Shown: positions 48,800 through 58,100 of the stretch, one piece after another
Layout of the letters: every line of letters begins with the position of its first letter
How positions within the stretch are numbered: position 1 is the first letter of the stretch
The notes under the pieces: model-generated
Database searches by the model: none
What the model was told of the DNA's origin: nothing
The model's input: only the letters and a program-made list of their open reading frames with translations
Made by a program: the position numbers and the translations under genes
From: Chitinophagales bacterium
GTDB taxonomy: Bacteria > Bacteroidota > Bacteroidia > Chitinophagales > CAIODY01
Direction of reading: 5' to 3'
Length of the DNA: 64,000 bases
Assembly: GCA_947449695.1 (NCBI GenBank)
Contig: CANFST010000011.1
Span: forward strand, 1-64,000

Positions 48800-49468
48800 A
48801 TGCAGGCATTTAAAGCATCTGGGTCAAAAGAAAAAATTTTAAAACGAATTAGAAAAGCCTTGGAACATAAGGTACAACAACCTTTTCCGAATATTGACAA
48901 CCAAAGTAACATTTATAGCAATCAGCATCAAGGATTAGAATTGCAATTTGCTCAATCATTTACTGATTTAGGTGGGCATTTTGTTTATTGCGACAATACC
49001 TCCGAATTAATTGAAAATTTAACAAAACTTATAACTGAGAGAGGTTGGCAAAATTTAATTTGTTGGGATGAAAACCTGATGCAAATTTTTCGAGAAAATA
49101 ATATTTTGCAGATTCAAAATTTCAATTCAATAGATAAAACTGAACCCTCAGATGCTGGCATTACTGGTTGCGAATTCTTAATTGCTCGAACAGGTACAGT
49201 TACATTAAGTTCACAGCAAGATAGTGGAAGAGTATTACCAATTTTCCCACCACATCATATTGTAATAGCTTACAGCAATCAATTAGTTGGCGACATTAAA
49301 GATGCCTTACAATCCTTAAAAACAAAATATCCGGCACAGCTGCCTTCGTTAATAAATTTCGAAACAGGACCCAGCCGAACTGCTGATATTGAAAAAACTT
49401 TGGTGGTTGGTGTTCATGGACCTAAAGAAATTTTTGTTTTTTTGATTGATGAAAATTCAGGTTTATAA
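48800..49468 (+). CDS. lutC: LutC/YkgG-type LUD domain protein
   Basis: A 222-residue protein with the LUD domain. Visible are ITGCEFLIARTGTVTLSS, FPPHHIVIAYSNQLVGD and the C-terminal block TGPSRTADIEKTLVVGVHGP. In other bacteria LutC works with LutA and LutB, a Fe-S enzyme oxidising L-lactate; neither is present in this window. It is single and monocistronic, so its role in lactate use is inferred from the family only. Confidence 0.85.
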   Translation: MQAFKASGSKEKILKRIRKALEHKVQQPFPNIDNQSNIYSNQHQGLELQFAQSFTDLGGHFVYCDNTSELIENLTKLITERGWQNLICWDENLMQIFRENNILQIQNFNSIDKTEPSDAGITGCEFLIARTGTVTLSSQQDSGRVLPIFPPHHIVIAYSNQLVGDIKDALQSLKTKYPAQLPSLINFETGPSRTADIEKTLVVGVHGPKEIFVFLIDENSGL

Positions 49469-49514
49469 TAAATTCATTAACGAATTTATTATAAACGATT
49501 ACTAAATCTTACCT

Positions 49515-49522
49515 TACTTTTG
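49515..49522 (+). promoter_or_regulatory. Promoter -7 box of the PhyH-like gene
   Basis: TACTTTTG, a perfect match, is 29 nt before ATG 49552. Confidence 0.6.
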
Positions 49523-49551
49523 CTCTTCAAAAATTTTGACACCAATAGGAA

Positions 49552-50367
49552 ATGTTAGACATCAATAAAAAATATAAGCTGGTTGATAAAGTGGAAGATG
49601 AACAGGTTGAATTCTATAACAAATATGGGTTTGTACACTATCAAAATTTTATCACCCAAGAACAAATACAACGAATTCTTCAATCGTTAAACGAAAGCTA
49701 TGAAAAGTTAGTTGCTGAAGGAAGAGAGAACATCAATGGAATCCCAATCAATTATGGTTTTGATGAAACTGGTAAACCAATAATACATAGATTACCATTC
49801 AGCAATTTAGTTGCAACTGAAGTGACAAAATTATACGAAGACCCTCGATTTAAGTTATTAGCAAAATTCATTCCTGAATATGAATCAAGATTAGGGTTAA
49901 AAGAAAAAGATGGTGTAGTTACTAATTATTATATCAATACAGACAAAAGCAATTTCCGTCAAATGGGTTGGCACACTGATGTAACTCGTGATGTAATGGT
50001 TGGAAAAAAATTATTTCCGATGATTAATATCGGAATTTGCTTAGATGATTCGAACGAGACTAATGGAGGATTAAGAATTATACCAGGTTCTCAACGCCAA
50101 TCAGTGATGAGCATGCTATTTTCTAAAGTTCAATTTGTAAACACAAAAAAAGATCCAAAAGAAATCATGCTTACAACAAAAGCTGGTGATTTAACATTGC
50201 ATGATGGTAGAACTTGGCATAGGGTTGGGAAATCGCCTCATTTGGGCGCTAAAAGCCGCAGAAGAGTTATGTATGTGCCATTAATATGTGGCCCAGTAAA
50301 AGAAAGAGATGAAAATGGCAAAACTCCTTTTTACCATAAATTGAATAAATTGGCTAAGCTTAAATAA
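49552..50367 (+). CDS. Phytanoyl-CoA dioxygenase (PhyH) family enzyme
   Basis: A 271-residue Fe(II)/2-oxoglutarate-dependent oxygenase. The metal ligands fit MGWHTDVTRD (His-x-Asp) and GDLTLHDGRTWHRVG (His), with GGLRIIPGSQRQS as the conserved region between them and an Arg (SRRRVMY) for 2-oxoglutarate. The substrate cannot be told from sequence; this broad family hydroxylates lipids and small metabolites. It has its own promoter and ends 18 nt from the convergent rfbF. Confidence 0.83.
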   Translation: MLDINKKYKLVDKVEDEQVEFYNKYGFVHYQNFITQEQIQRILQSLNESYEKLVAEGRENINGIPINYGFDETGKPIIHRLPFSNLVATEVTKLYEDPRFKLLAKFIPEYESRLGLKEKDGVVTNYYINTDKSNFRQMGWHTDVTRDVMVGKKLFPMINIGICLDDSNETNGGLRIIPGSQRQSVMSMLFSKVQFVNTKKDPKEIMLTTKAGDLTLHDGRTWHRVGKSPHLGAKSRRRVMYVPLICGPVKERDENGKTPFYHKLNKLAKLK

Positions 50368-50385
50368 TTAATTATGGAAGAATAA

Positions 50386-51159
50386 TTACCAATTTTTCCA
50401 TTTCGCATTTTCAGAATTCCACATTTCTTCCAAATCATTCTTATCACGAAGTGCGTCCATACATTTCCAGAAACCTTCGTGTTTATAAGCCATGAGTTGA
50501 TTATCTATACTCAGATTTTCCAATGGATAATCCTCCCACATAATATTAGTACAATCATCTTTTAGATAGTGGAATACTTCTTGCTTCAAAACAAAAAATC
50601 CGCCATTAATCCAGCTTCCATCTTCTTTACTTTTTTCCCTGAAACTGCTAACTACATCACCAGTAACTTCCATTGTACCAAACTTTGAAGGTGGTTTTAC
50701 GGCAGTTACAGTTGCTATTTTTTGATGAGAATTATGAAAATGGAGTAATGCTTTCAAATCGACATCAGCAACGCCATCACCATATGTTAGCATAAAATCT
50801 CCTTCGCCAGTAAATTCTTGTACTCGTTTTAAACGACCTGCAGTCATTGTATTTAAGCCAGTATCAATCAAACTGATTTTGAAATTATCTGCATTTGTGC
50901 GATGATATGTGATGTTATTAGTGGCCACATCAATAGTAAAATCAGTGTTTTGCAAATAATAATTGTAAAAATATTCCTTTATCATGTGCCCTTTATACCC
51001 AAGGCAAATTACAAACTCATTAAAACCTTGTGCTGCATAGGATTTCATGATATGCCACAAAATCGGCTTACCTCCTATTTCAATCATAGGCTTTGGACGA
51101 AGATGGGATTCTTCGCTAATTCGACTACCTATCCCTCCTGCAAAAATTACTACTTTCAT
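50386..51159 (-). CDS. rfbF: Glucose-1-phosphate cytidylyltransferase
   Basis: A 257-residue nucleotidyltransferase that makes CDP-glucose, the first step to CDP-3,6-dideoxyhexoses. It starts with VVIFAGGIGSRISEESHLRP (nucleotide-binding loop) and has KPMIEIGGKPILWHIM, LTYGDGVADVDL and INGGFFVLKQEVFHYL, with GFWKCMDALRDK near the end. The TTG at 51183 would add eight residues; ATG 51159 gives the usual RfbF length and start. The follow-on enzymes rfbG and rfbH are not in the window. Confidence 0.92.
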   Translation of the reverse strand: MKVVIFAGGIGSRISEESHLRPKPMIEIGGKPILWHIMKSYAAQGFNEFVICLGYKGHMIKEYFYNYYLQNTDFTIDVATNNITYHRTNADNFKISLIDTGLNTMTAGRLKRVQEFTGEGDFMLTYGDGVADVDLKALLHFHNSHQKIATVTAVKPPSKFGTMEVTGDVVSSFREKSKEDGSWINGGFFVLKQEVFHYLKDDCTNIMWEDYPLENLSIDNQLMAYKHEGFWKCMDALRDKNDLEEMWNSENAKWKNW

Positions 51160-51226
51160 AGATATTGAAATTTCAGAATGCAATATTACTGAATTTTAAT
51201 AATAGGTCACTCATGTTTGAAAACAA

Positions 51227-51259
51227 AACAGCCTTGATGAAATAATCATCAAGGTTGTT
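51227..51259. terminator. Terminator hairpin between rfbF and gldJ
   Basis: AACAGCCTTGATGA (51227-51240) pairs with TCATCAAGGTTGTT (51246-51259), a 14-bp stem with one G-T pair and a 5-nt loop. On the minus strand it is followed by a T-rich run, 26 nt downstream of the gldJ stop. Confidence 0.8.
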
Positions 51260-51285
51260 AAATTTTTTATTGATTTCAATAAAAC

Positions 51286-52779
51286 TTATTTTTTGTTACT
51301 TCTGAATGATTTTCCTGCTTGAAATTTGTTTCCCTCTGGGCTTCCTAAACGTGCCATGGCACAACGGAAACCAATAGTTGCAGTTGATTGATCTTCTTCT
51401 AAAAATCTACGAGTACCAGGAGCAAGCATATAAGCTCTGTCAGCCCATGAACCTCCTTTATAAACTCGAGTGTGATTATTAATTAATGATGAAACACCAT
51501 AAGAATATTGACCATTACGTTCTTTATCACCATCATTCACATCAATATTATCGCCACGACGATAGTTTCTGCGAGTAAGTAATTCGCTATCACTTACAGC
51601 TCTGTAACGCATTCTTCCCAATGAATCTCTATCTTCTAAAGAACCATCTTCTTTTTTCATTTTAGTTGCATACACGTTACCACGGAAGGAATTTTCATCA
51701 TGCACATCAAATGGAGTCATAGGACGATAAATATCCATTGTCCATTCACTAACATTACCTGCCATATTATATAATCCAAAATCATTAGGCATATATGACT
51801 TAACGGGTGCAGTATAATCAGCACCATCATTCAAGCCACCAGCAGTTCCCATCAAATCGCCCCTTCCACGTTTAAAGTTGGCTAACATTGCGCCATGCCA
51901 TTGTTCGCCACCTACGCCCGAACTTCTTAGGCTATAGCCATTCCAAGAATAAATTTTTCTATGTAAATCATTTTCTTCGCCTTGAGCAGGATTGTTTCCT
52001 ATATTAGATAAAGCTGCATATTCCCATTCAGCTTCAGTTGGTAATCTGTAATCAGGTAACAAAACACCATCTTCTAATCTAACAGGTCTTTCGCCTTTTC
52101 CATCTGTGCTTGTAAAATCTTTTAAGTTCTTTTTAACTGTTCCAGTGTATTGACCATACAAATAAGTTTCAGATTGAAAATTTTCAGCTGCCGTTGCTTG
52201 GCTATGATCTAAAACTCCATCTCGTATTAAAATATATTCATTAACACGGTTGCCTCTCCACTTAGCAAAATCAACTGCCTGCAGCCAATTTATACCTACT
52301 ACTGGATAGTCTTTATAAGCAGGATGACGGAAATAATTTTCTACGAATGGTTCATTGTAAGACAATTTATTTCTCCATACCAAAGTATCAGGCAATGCCT
52401 TTAACATTACTATTGGATATTCTGAATAAGAGTGTTGTAACCACCACAAATATTCTCGATATTGTTTGTTAGAGATTTCACATTCGTCCATATAAAATGA
52501 AGAAACCGTAACCGTACGAGGGATGTTGTTATATTCCATAGTTACATCCTGCTCAACAGCACCCATTGTGAAAGCGCCGCCTTCAATAAAAACCAAACCA
52601 GGTCCAGTTTCTTGACCATCATATGGATGATCTTCAAAACCACCCCATTTGGGGTCGTTATGCTTCCAGCCTGTTGAGCTTGATTCTTTCTCAGCACCCG
52701 TAGATCCGCTACCACCTGAACAAGATGCTAATACAACTGTGGCTGCAAATGGAAAGAGAAATTTTAAATTAAATTTCAT
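51286..52779 (-). CDS. gldJ: Gliding motility lipoprotein GldJ
   Basis: A 497-residue lipoprotein (signal peptide ending VVLASC, Cys20) with a formylglycine-generating-enzyme-like (SUMF1) fold. The opening WKHNDPKWGGFE, GPGLVFIEGGAFTMG, RTVTVSSFYMDECEISN and the long YNEPFVENYFRHPAYKDYPV region are specific to GldJ rather than GldK. RLPTEAEWEYAAL, GNVSEWTMDIYRP and VYKGGSWADRAYM complete the fold. GldJ is required for gliding and for stability of GldK, and so for type IX secretion. It has its own promoter and is the last gene of the minus-strand envelope block. Confidence 0.93.
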   Translation of the reverse strand: MKFNLKFLFPFAATVVLASCSGGSGSTGAEKESSSTGWKHNDPKWGGFEDHPYDGQETGPGLVFIEGGAFTMGAVEQDVTMEYNNIPRTVTVSSFYMDECEISNKQYREYLWWLQHSYSEYPIVMLKALPDTLVWRNKLSYNEPFVENYFRHPAYKDYPVVGINWLQAVDFAKWRGNRVNEYILIRDGVLDHSQATAAENFQSETYLYGQYTGTVKKNLKDFTSTDGKGERPVRLEDGVLLPDYRLPTEAEWEYAALSNIGNNPAQGEENDLHRKIYSWNGYSLRSSGVGGEQWHGAMLANFKRGRGDLMGTAGGLNDGADYTAPVKSYMPNDFGLYNMAGNVSEWTMDIYRPMTPFDVHDENSFRGNVYATKMKKEDGSLEDRDSLGRMRYRAVSDSELLTRRNYRRGDNIDVNDGDKERNGQYSYGVSSLINNHTRVYKGGSWADRAYMLAPGTRRFLEEDQSTATIGFRCAMARLGSPEGNKFQAGKSFRSNKK

Positions 52780-52828
52780 GACTAAAATTTTAGTTTAGAG
52801 ATTTTTTGATGATTAAATTCTATTCGGG

Positions 52829-52836
52829 CAAATATA
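52829..52836 (-). promoter_or_regulatory. Promoter -7 box of gldJ
   Basis: TATATTTG on the minus strand, a perfect match, is 49 nt upstream of ATG 52779 and just beyond the PorP/SprF stop, so gldJ can be transcribed separately. Confidence 0.6.
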
Positions 52837-52853
52837 ATATTCTTTTCCGAAAG

Positions 52854-53876
52854 TTATCTAAAGAAATTAGGGCATTTTATACGCTTCTTTCTGTTATTTG
52901 TTTCATTTCTACCCCAATCATTTTCGCCAACACCGCTTTTATTATGCTTGAAAATGTACTGAATGCTTATTTCATGGGCATTTCGGGGCTGAAAATATTT
53001 TGTTGAAATATTGAAATCATAGCTGTATCCAATTCGAAAAATACCATTTAAAAATGCCAAATGAAAAATCATTGCATCGCTATTTGATGAATTTCTATAT
53101 CCAATACCAGCTTGTGCATAGCCCAATCCTGCTAATGCAGTGAAATTAATTTCATGCATATTTTGTTGATTCAAAAAATAAATATTGGGCGAAAAATACC
53201 ATGAATCATTTCTTTTTTTAGCGTCTTTTGGGCGAAACAAATAACCAGCTTGAATATTTAATAATATAGGTATGATATGGTTTCCAACCCAAGCATCATT
53301 TGGTTTTGTTAAATGCGACATTCCGATTCCTGCATAAAAATTATCATTAAAAATCACACCTCCTGCATTTACATCTATAAATATTTTAGAATTAGGTGCA
53401 TTAAAATTTTCAACATTTTGCAAGGATTGTATCACATCGCCGGTTTGTTGACTAAGCATATTGTAAACTACAATTTTAGAGAAATTAATAAAATTAAAAT
53501 TGCACAATGCCTCCATACCAAAACTAAATGCAATCTTTTTATTAATAGCATTTTGATAAGCATATGAAAAACCTGCATGTTGATTTTGCAAAATTCCATT
53601 TCCAACATCATCCTTTACAACTTCCAAACTTACTCCACCATGAATTCCAGGAACATAAGTATCATAACAAACGCCATAAGAAATATAAGAAGATGGCAAT
53701 GCATTATATTGATTTCGGTAAATCAAGCCAACCTTAGACTGATTGTGAATGCCAGCATAAGCAGGATTAGTGAGCAATGGCAAAGTAAAATATTGACTAA
53801 AGTGTGCATCTTGCGCAACTAAAATTTTTGTGCTGAGGCAAATTAATAAAACAATATTTAGAGTATTTTTTTTCAA
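52854..53876 (-). CDS. PorP/SprF family type IX secretion membrane protein
   Basis: About 340 residues. A TTG at 53876 gives a good signal peptide (MKKNTLNIVLLICLSTKILVAQ); the frame is also open to a TTG at 53897, which would overlap the phosphatase gene. The mature start DAHFSQYFTLPLLTNPAYAG is the hallmark of PorP/SprF outer-membrane barrels, followed by VGLIYRNQYNALP, GGVSLEVVKDDVGNG and a C-terminal barrel strand. In Bacteroidota these proteins anchor particular T9SS substrates or the secretion complex. It sits beside gldJ, supporting a motility/secretion role. Confidence 0.88.
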   Translation of the reverse strand: MKKNTLNIVLLICLSTKILVAQDAHFSQYFTLPLLTNPAYAGIHNQSKVGLIYRNQYNALPSSYISYGVCYDTYVPGIHGGVSLEVVKDDVGNGILQNQHAGFSYAYQNAINKKIAFSFGMEALCNFNFINFSKIVVYNMLSQQTGDVIQSLQNVENFNAPNSKIFIDVNAGGVIFNDNFYAGIGMSHLTKPNDAWVGNHIIPILLNIQAGYLFRPKDAKKRNDSWYFSPNIYFLNQQNMHEINFTALAGLGYAQAGIGYRNSSNSDAMIFHLAFLNGIFRIGYSYDFNISTKYFQPRNAHEISIQYIFKHNKSGVGENDWGRNETNNRKKRIKCPNFFR

Positions 53877-53881
53877 CTTAA

Positions 53882-55099
53882 TTATTTCAACTTGCAAGTC
53901 AGAATAGTTATATCATCGGTGTTTTGTCGGTTACCTTTAAACGAATTTAATCTTTCTAATATTTTAGTATTAAAATCTTGTGTGCTTAAAGTATAGAAAT
54001 TTTTACAAAATAATTCAACCCCTTCCAAATCAAAAAACTCATCATTTTCATTCAGTAAATCTGTTAACCCATCGGTAAATAAAACTAAAGTTGTTTCTTC
54101 TTCAATAAAAATTTCACCTACTTTAATGTGCGGTAAATCGTTAAACATACCTAATAAGGTTGTTCCATCAATTAGCGGCTGTAAACCTTTACTATTGCAT
54201 AAAAAAGGTGGCACATGACCAGCATTAACATACAATAATTTTTTTGAAATAGGATTGTATTTAGCATAAAAAAGTGTAATAAAACTTTCGTTTCGAGTCA
54301 CTTCACACATTCTGACGTTTAATGCCTTTATTAATTTTTCGGTAGTATAATTTTGCTGCGCAAGTGTTCTTATTGTCGCCTGAAAATTACTCATTAATAA
54401 AGCAGCCGGAACACCTTTGCCAGAAACATCAGCAATACAAAATGAAATTTTATCATCTGGCATTTCAACAAAATCAAAATAGTCTCCCCCCACTTCTGTA
54501 TGGGGTAAATATACAGCACTCATTTTTACGGCATCGGTTTGCGGAAGCTTAGCAGGAATTAGTAATTTTTGCATTTGCCGAGCCAAATCCATTTCTTTTT
54601 TATAAGCCTGCTGAATCAATTGTTTTTTGAATAATCTTTTATTTTCGATAGCTGAAATGATAATGTTGGTAATGGTTTGAATGAATTTTAATTTTTCTTC
54701 TTTAGTGCCATATTCATCTGCATTCACTTTGCTGATTAATGCAAAAGCCAATGGTTGTTCTTTATGAAAAACCGGAATTAGGTAGTTGAAATTTTCAATT
54801 TGTTCAATTGGTTTTTCATCCAAATTTCGAAGTTCTTTATTGTAAACAAATTGATTCTCCACTAAATAAGTTGGGTAAACTTTTTCGATTCCAAAATGAA
54901 ATACGCATTCCCATAGATCGCGATGATAATATAAAATTGCTTCGCCTACGTGCATTTGATTTCTCAAAAACAACTCGTACAATTCATACAATTCATTCTC
55001 CTTTGTATTGTTATTAATGGCACGAGTTAAAGCCAACAACGAATCAATTTGTAATTGCTTCGATTGTAATAATTTTCCTGCTATCTGATTATCTGCCAT
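53882..55099 (-). CDS. SpoIIE/RsbU-type PP2C serine phosphatase
   Basis: A 405-residue protein. The N-terminal 150 residues look like a GAF-type sensor (AILYYHRDLWECVFHFGIE). After a coiled linker (KKEMDLARQMQKLLIP) comes a PP2C domain with metal-binding aspartates in VGGDYFDF, FCIADVSGKGVPAALLMSN and LVLFTDGLTDLLNEND, plus VNAGHVPP. Such phosphatases usually act on anti-anti-sigma-like proteins in partner-switching circuits, but none is encoded here. It is 5-8 nt from both neighbours (tamB upstream, PorP/SprF downstream), so it is part of the same operon. Confidence 0.88.
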   Translation of the reverse strand: MADNQIAGKLLQSKQLQIDSLLALTRAINNNTKENELYELYELFLRNQMHVGEAILYYHRDLWECVFHFGIEKVYPTYLVENQFVYNKELRNLDEKPIEQIENFNYLIPVFHKEQPLAFALISKVNADEYGTKEEKLKFIQTITNIIISAIENKRLFKKQLIQQAYKKEMDLARQMQKLLIPAKLPQTDAVKMSAVYLPHTEVGGDYFDFVEMPDDKISFCIADVSGKGVPAALLMSNFQATIRTLAQQNYTTEKLIKALNVRMCEVTRNESFITLFYAKYNPISKKLLYVNAGHVPPFLCNSKGLQPLIDGTTLLGMFNDLPHIKVGEIFIEEETTLVLFTDGLTDLLNENDEFFDLEGVELFCKNFYTLSTQDFNTKILERLNSFKGNRQNTDDITILTCKLK

Positions 55100-55106
55100 A
55101 ATTTTA

Positions 55107-58100
55107 TTACTTCTTCAAAATTGGTTTTTCCTTTTTCTTATTGCTCAAAAACAATTCACCTATATGGTTAAATTCTTTTTTGTACGCCAATCCAATTCCA
55201 GTGCGATTTCGATTTCGCTCGTACAAAATATCATATTCTGTTTTACGAAATCCTCTTATTCGAACGGTTCCATCTTGAGTTAAATTATATTCAATATTAA
55301 AATCACCAAACAAACCATTTGTATTATTAATATTTACTGCCCCATAATCATATACTCCGCCGACATCTAACGTTAATCTGTCATTTAAAAAGCGTTTGGT
55401 AATGCTTACATTAAATTGTGAAAAATTTCTCTGCGCCGAAGCAATATCAGGGTTAGGATTTTGTTGGTCGTACAAACGATAATTTAGATTTAATTGCGTT
55501 TTATCATCTTTTGTGATTCTGTAAAAAGCATTATTAAGCAATCGAGTTACTTGTGTTGAAGCTAAATCTGTAGCAGATTGTTTGTAAGTTGAACCATAAG
55601 TTAGAGCATTATCGAAGCCAGCAATATTTTGCGGAGCAATAAAACTATTCATCGCTAATAAAGCAAACACTTGATTATTCAATTCATTCGGGTCAGTTTT
55701 AATAGTTTGCAAACGTTGTAAAGCTGTGAAACTTGTTGTAGTTGATGAATTTTCTGTTGGTGAAATATCAAATGCTATATCTGGTTTTTTCAAGGAGCCT
55801 TTCAGCATCATTTTTACTTGAACTGGTACTTTGTTTTTTGCTTTTGCGGCTTCTTCTTTTTGATCAGGAATTAAATCTGAAAATGCTGCACGAGTTACGT
55901 AAGTGCCTACCACATCTAATGTTCCATTGTAGGCATCGCCATCCCAAGTGATGGTGCTACCATTGTTAATGGTGAAATTTTTCGGAATGCTAAACAAGGT
56001 GAAATAATATTCCCCACGTTCCATTGTGTAATTACCATACATTCCAAAAGCCTTATTGGTACTAAATTCTACTTTAATATCGCCTCTGCCCCTACCTTTA
56101 ATATAATCCCCTGAAACTAAATCCATCAATATATTCACTTCTGCATCTGGTGTGGTCTCAATGTCAAATTTCAAATTAAGTCCATCCAAATCAACCACAT
56201 AATCCTTTTTATTTTTTGTTGAATCTTTTGCATTCGTTTCAAATTGAATGAAATCATGTTTGCCAATATCTCTGTCATCAGTAATTGGAATATTTACCGT
56301 AGTTCCTTTCAATGTTTTAGCTTTTGCAGCAATCGTTAAATTGTAAGTAACGCCAGTAATATCAATAATTCCAGCCGCATAAGCTTTTCCATAGAAAATA
56401 TTGTTTTGTGTGATGTCAGTATTCATTACGAATAATTTTGGCGTATTAATGTGCAAATCAAGTAACACATGGTGCATATTATTCAAATCAATATTGCCCT
56501 TGAAAGCCGCAGGATTATTGAACGAATCGCGAATGTTAAATTTATCAAACACTAAAATATTGTTTTTACAAATGGCATGTAAATCATCAAATTCATAGTG
56601 TGTATTCAAATAGTTCACTGATGCGCCACCATTTCGTAAATCTATATCAGCCGATATTTTCGGGTGTTTTGGGTTACCATTTAATGCAATTGTACCACTA
56701 ACATTTCCATGTTTGTGCGAAATAATATCATTAATCAAAGGCTCGATGGTGTTGATGTTGAAGTTTTTTAAAGCCATAGAATAATTCAAACAATTGGTGC
56801 TATCGCTTAAATTATAAAAGCCTGAAACCTGCGCCGAATTTGCATCTTGCTGAATAGCTATATCACTAAATATTTTTTGAACTGAATTTTGAAAGATGAT
56901 TTTTCCATTGATATCGCCTAAGAAATTTTTGCCAACAAAGCAATTTTCGAAATCAATATCGCTCTCGATTTTCAAATCTGAATTGTAATTTTTTAAAGTA
57001 GAGGAAGCATTCAAAGTGCCTGATAAATCGGCACTTTTAGCACCTAACATCGTCATCAATTCTATCAATTTCACTTTTGAAAAATCGATTTTTAAATTAT
57101 CGTGCTTTTCATTTTCGTCAAAAGAATTGATAGTAATCGCTTGTTCACCACTTGCTAATTCAATATCCTTTAAATCAAAATAACCATTGGCAAAAATGAT
57201 TTCATTCGATTTTCGCAATAACCAATGATAGCCTTTCACAAAAAAATCTGATTGTGAAAAATGGGTTGTAATGCTTTCTGGTTGCATGGTTGATAATCCA
57301 TTGATATTAAAAGCAAATTCAGCAGTATCGCCTGTCATTTGATAATTAAAATTCAAACTATCGTGCTTAGCTATGAAATGCAATTTTGAATCATGAATAT
57401 TAAAGCTATCGTTTAAGAATAAATTATTTGCCGCTAAATCACCAAACAATTTTTCGGAATTACTTTCTAATAAAACGGTTAAAGGTTTTACTGTTTTTCC
57501 ATTCCAATCCAATTCGTTCAAAGTTCCTTTCAGTGCTATTTTTGAGTTGGAGGAATTGAAAAAACCATTTATTTCGTTACTACCTTTTAAAGTAAAATTT
57601 GGAATCAGTAAACTCAATAAATTTTCTTTGTCATTAATTATGCAACTAAAACTAAAACGCTGTTGAGCAAAGTTTTTTTGAGCATTTGCCTTTACATAAG
57701 TTGGGAAATATTGACTCAGAAAATTTTGAAAAACAATAGGCAATTCAGAATAATTAAATTTCCCATCCAAGTTCAAATTCAAAAAATCACTTTGTAGTTT
57801 TAATTTTTTACCATCATTGATGTTGATTGAACTTAAATTGATTTCTTTCAGTGTAAAGTTTTTGTGCTGCACATTAAAATAAAAATTATCAATAGAAGCG
57901 GCTCCTGAAAAATTATCAATATTATTGCCAAAAGCATTGATATTAATGGTTCCGCTCGAAATTAGAAATTCGCTTTTAGAGAAGTTTAATTTTTGCAAAT
58001 CAACGCTGTGCACTATAGAATTGAAATTAAATCGCGGCAATGAATCATTCAAATTCACTGAACCTTTGAAAGTAAAATTCAAATTTGGATCAGTTGAAGT

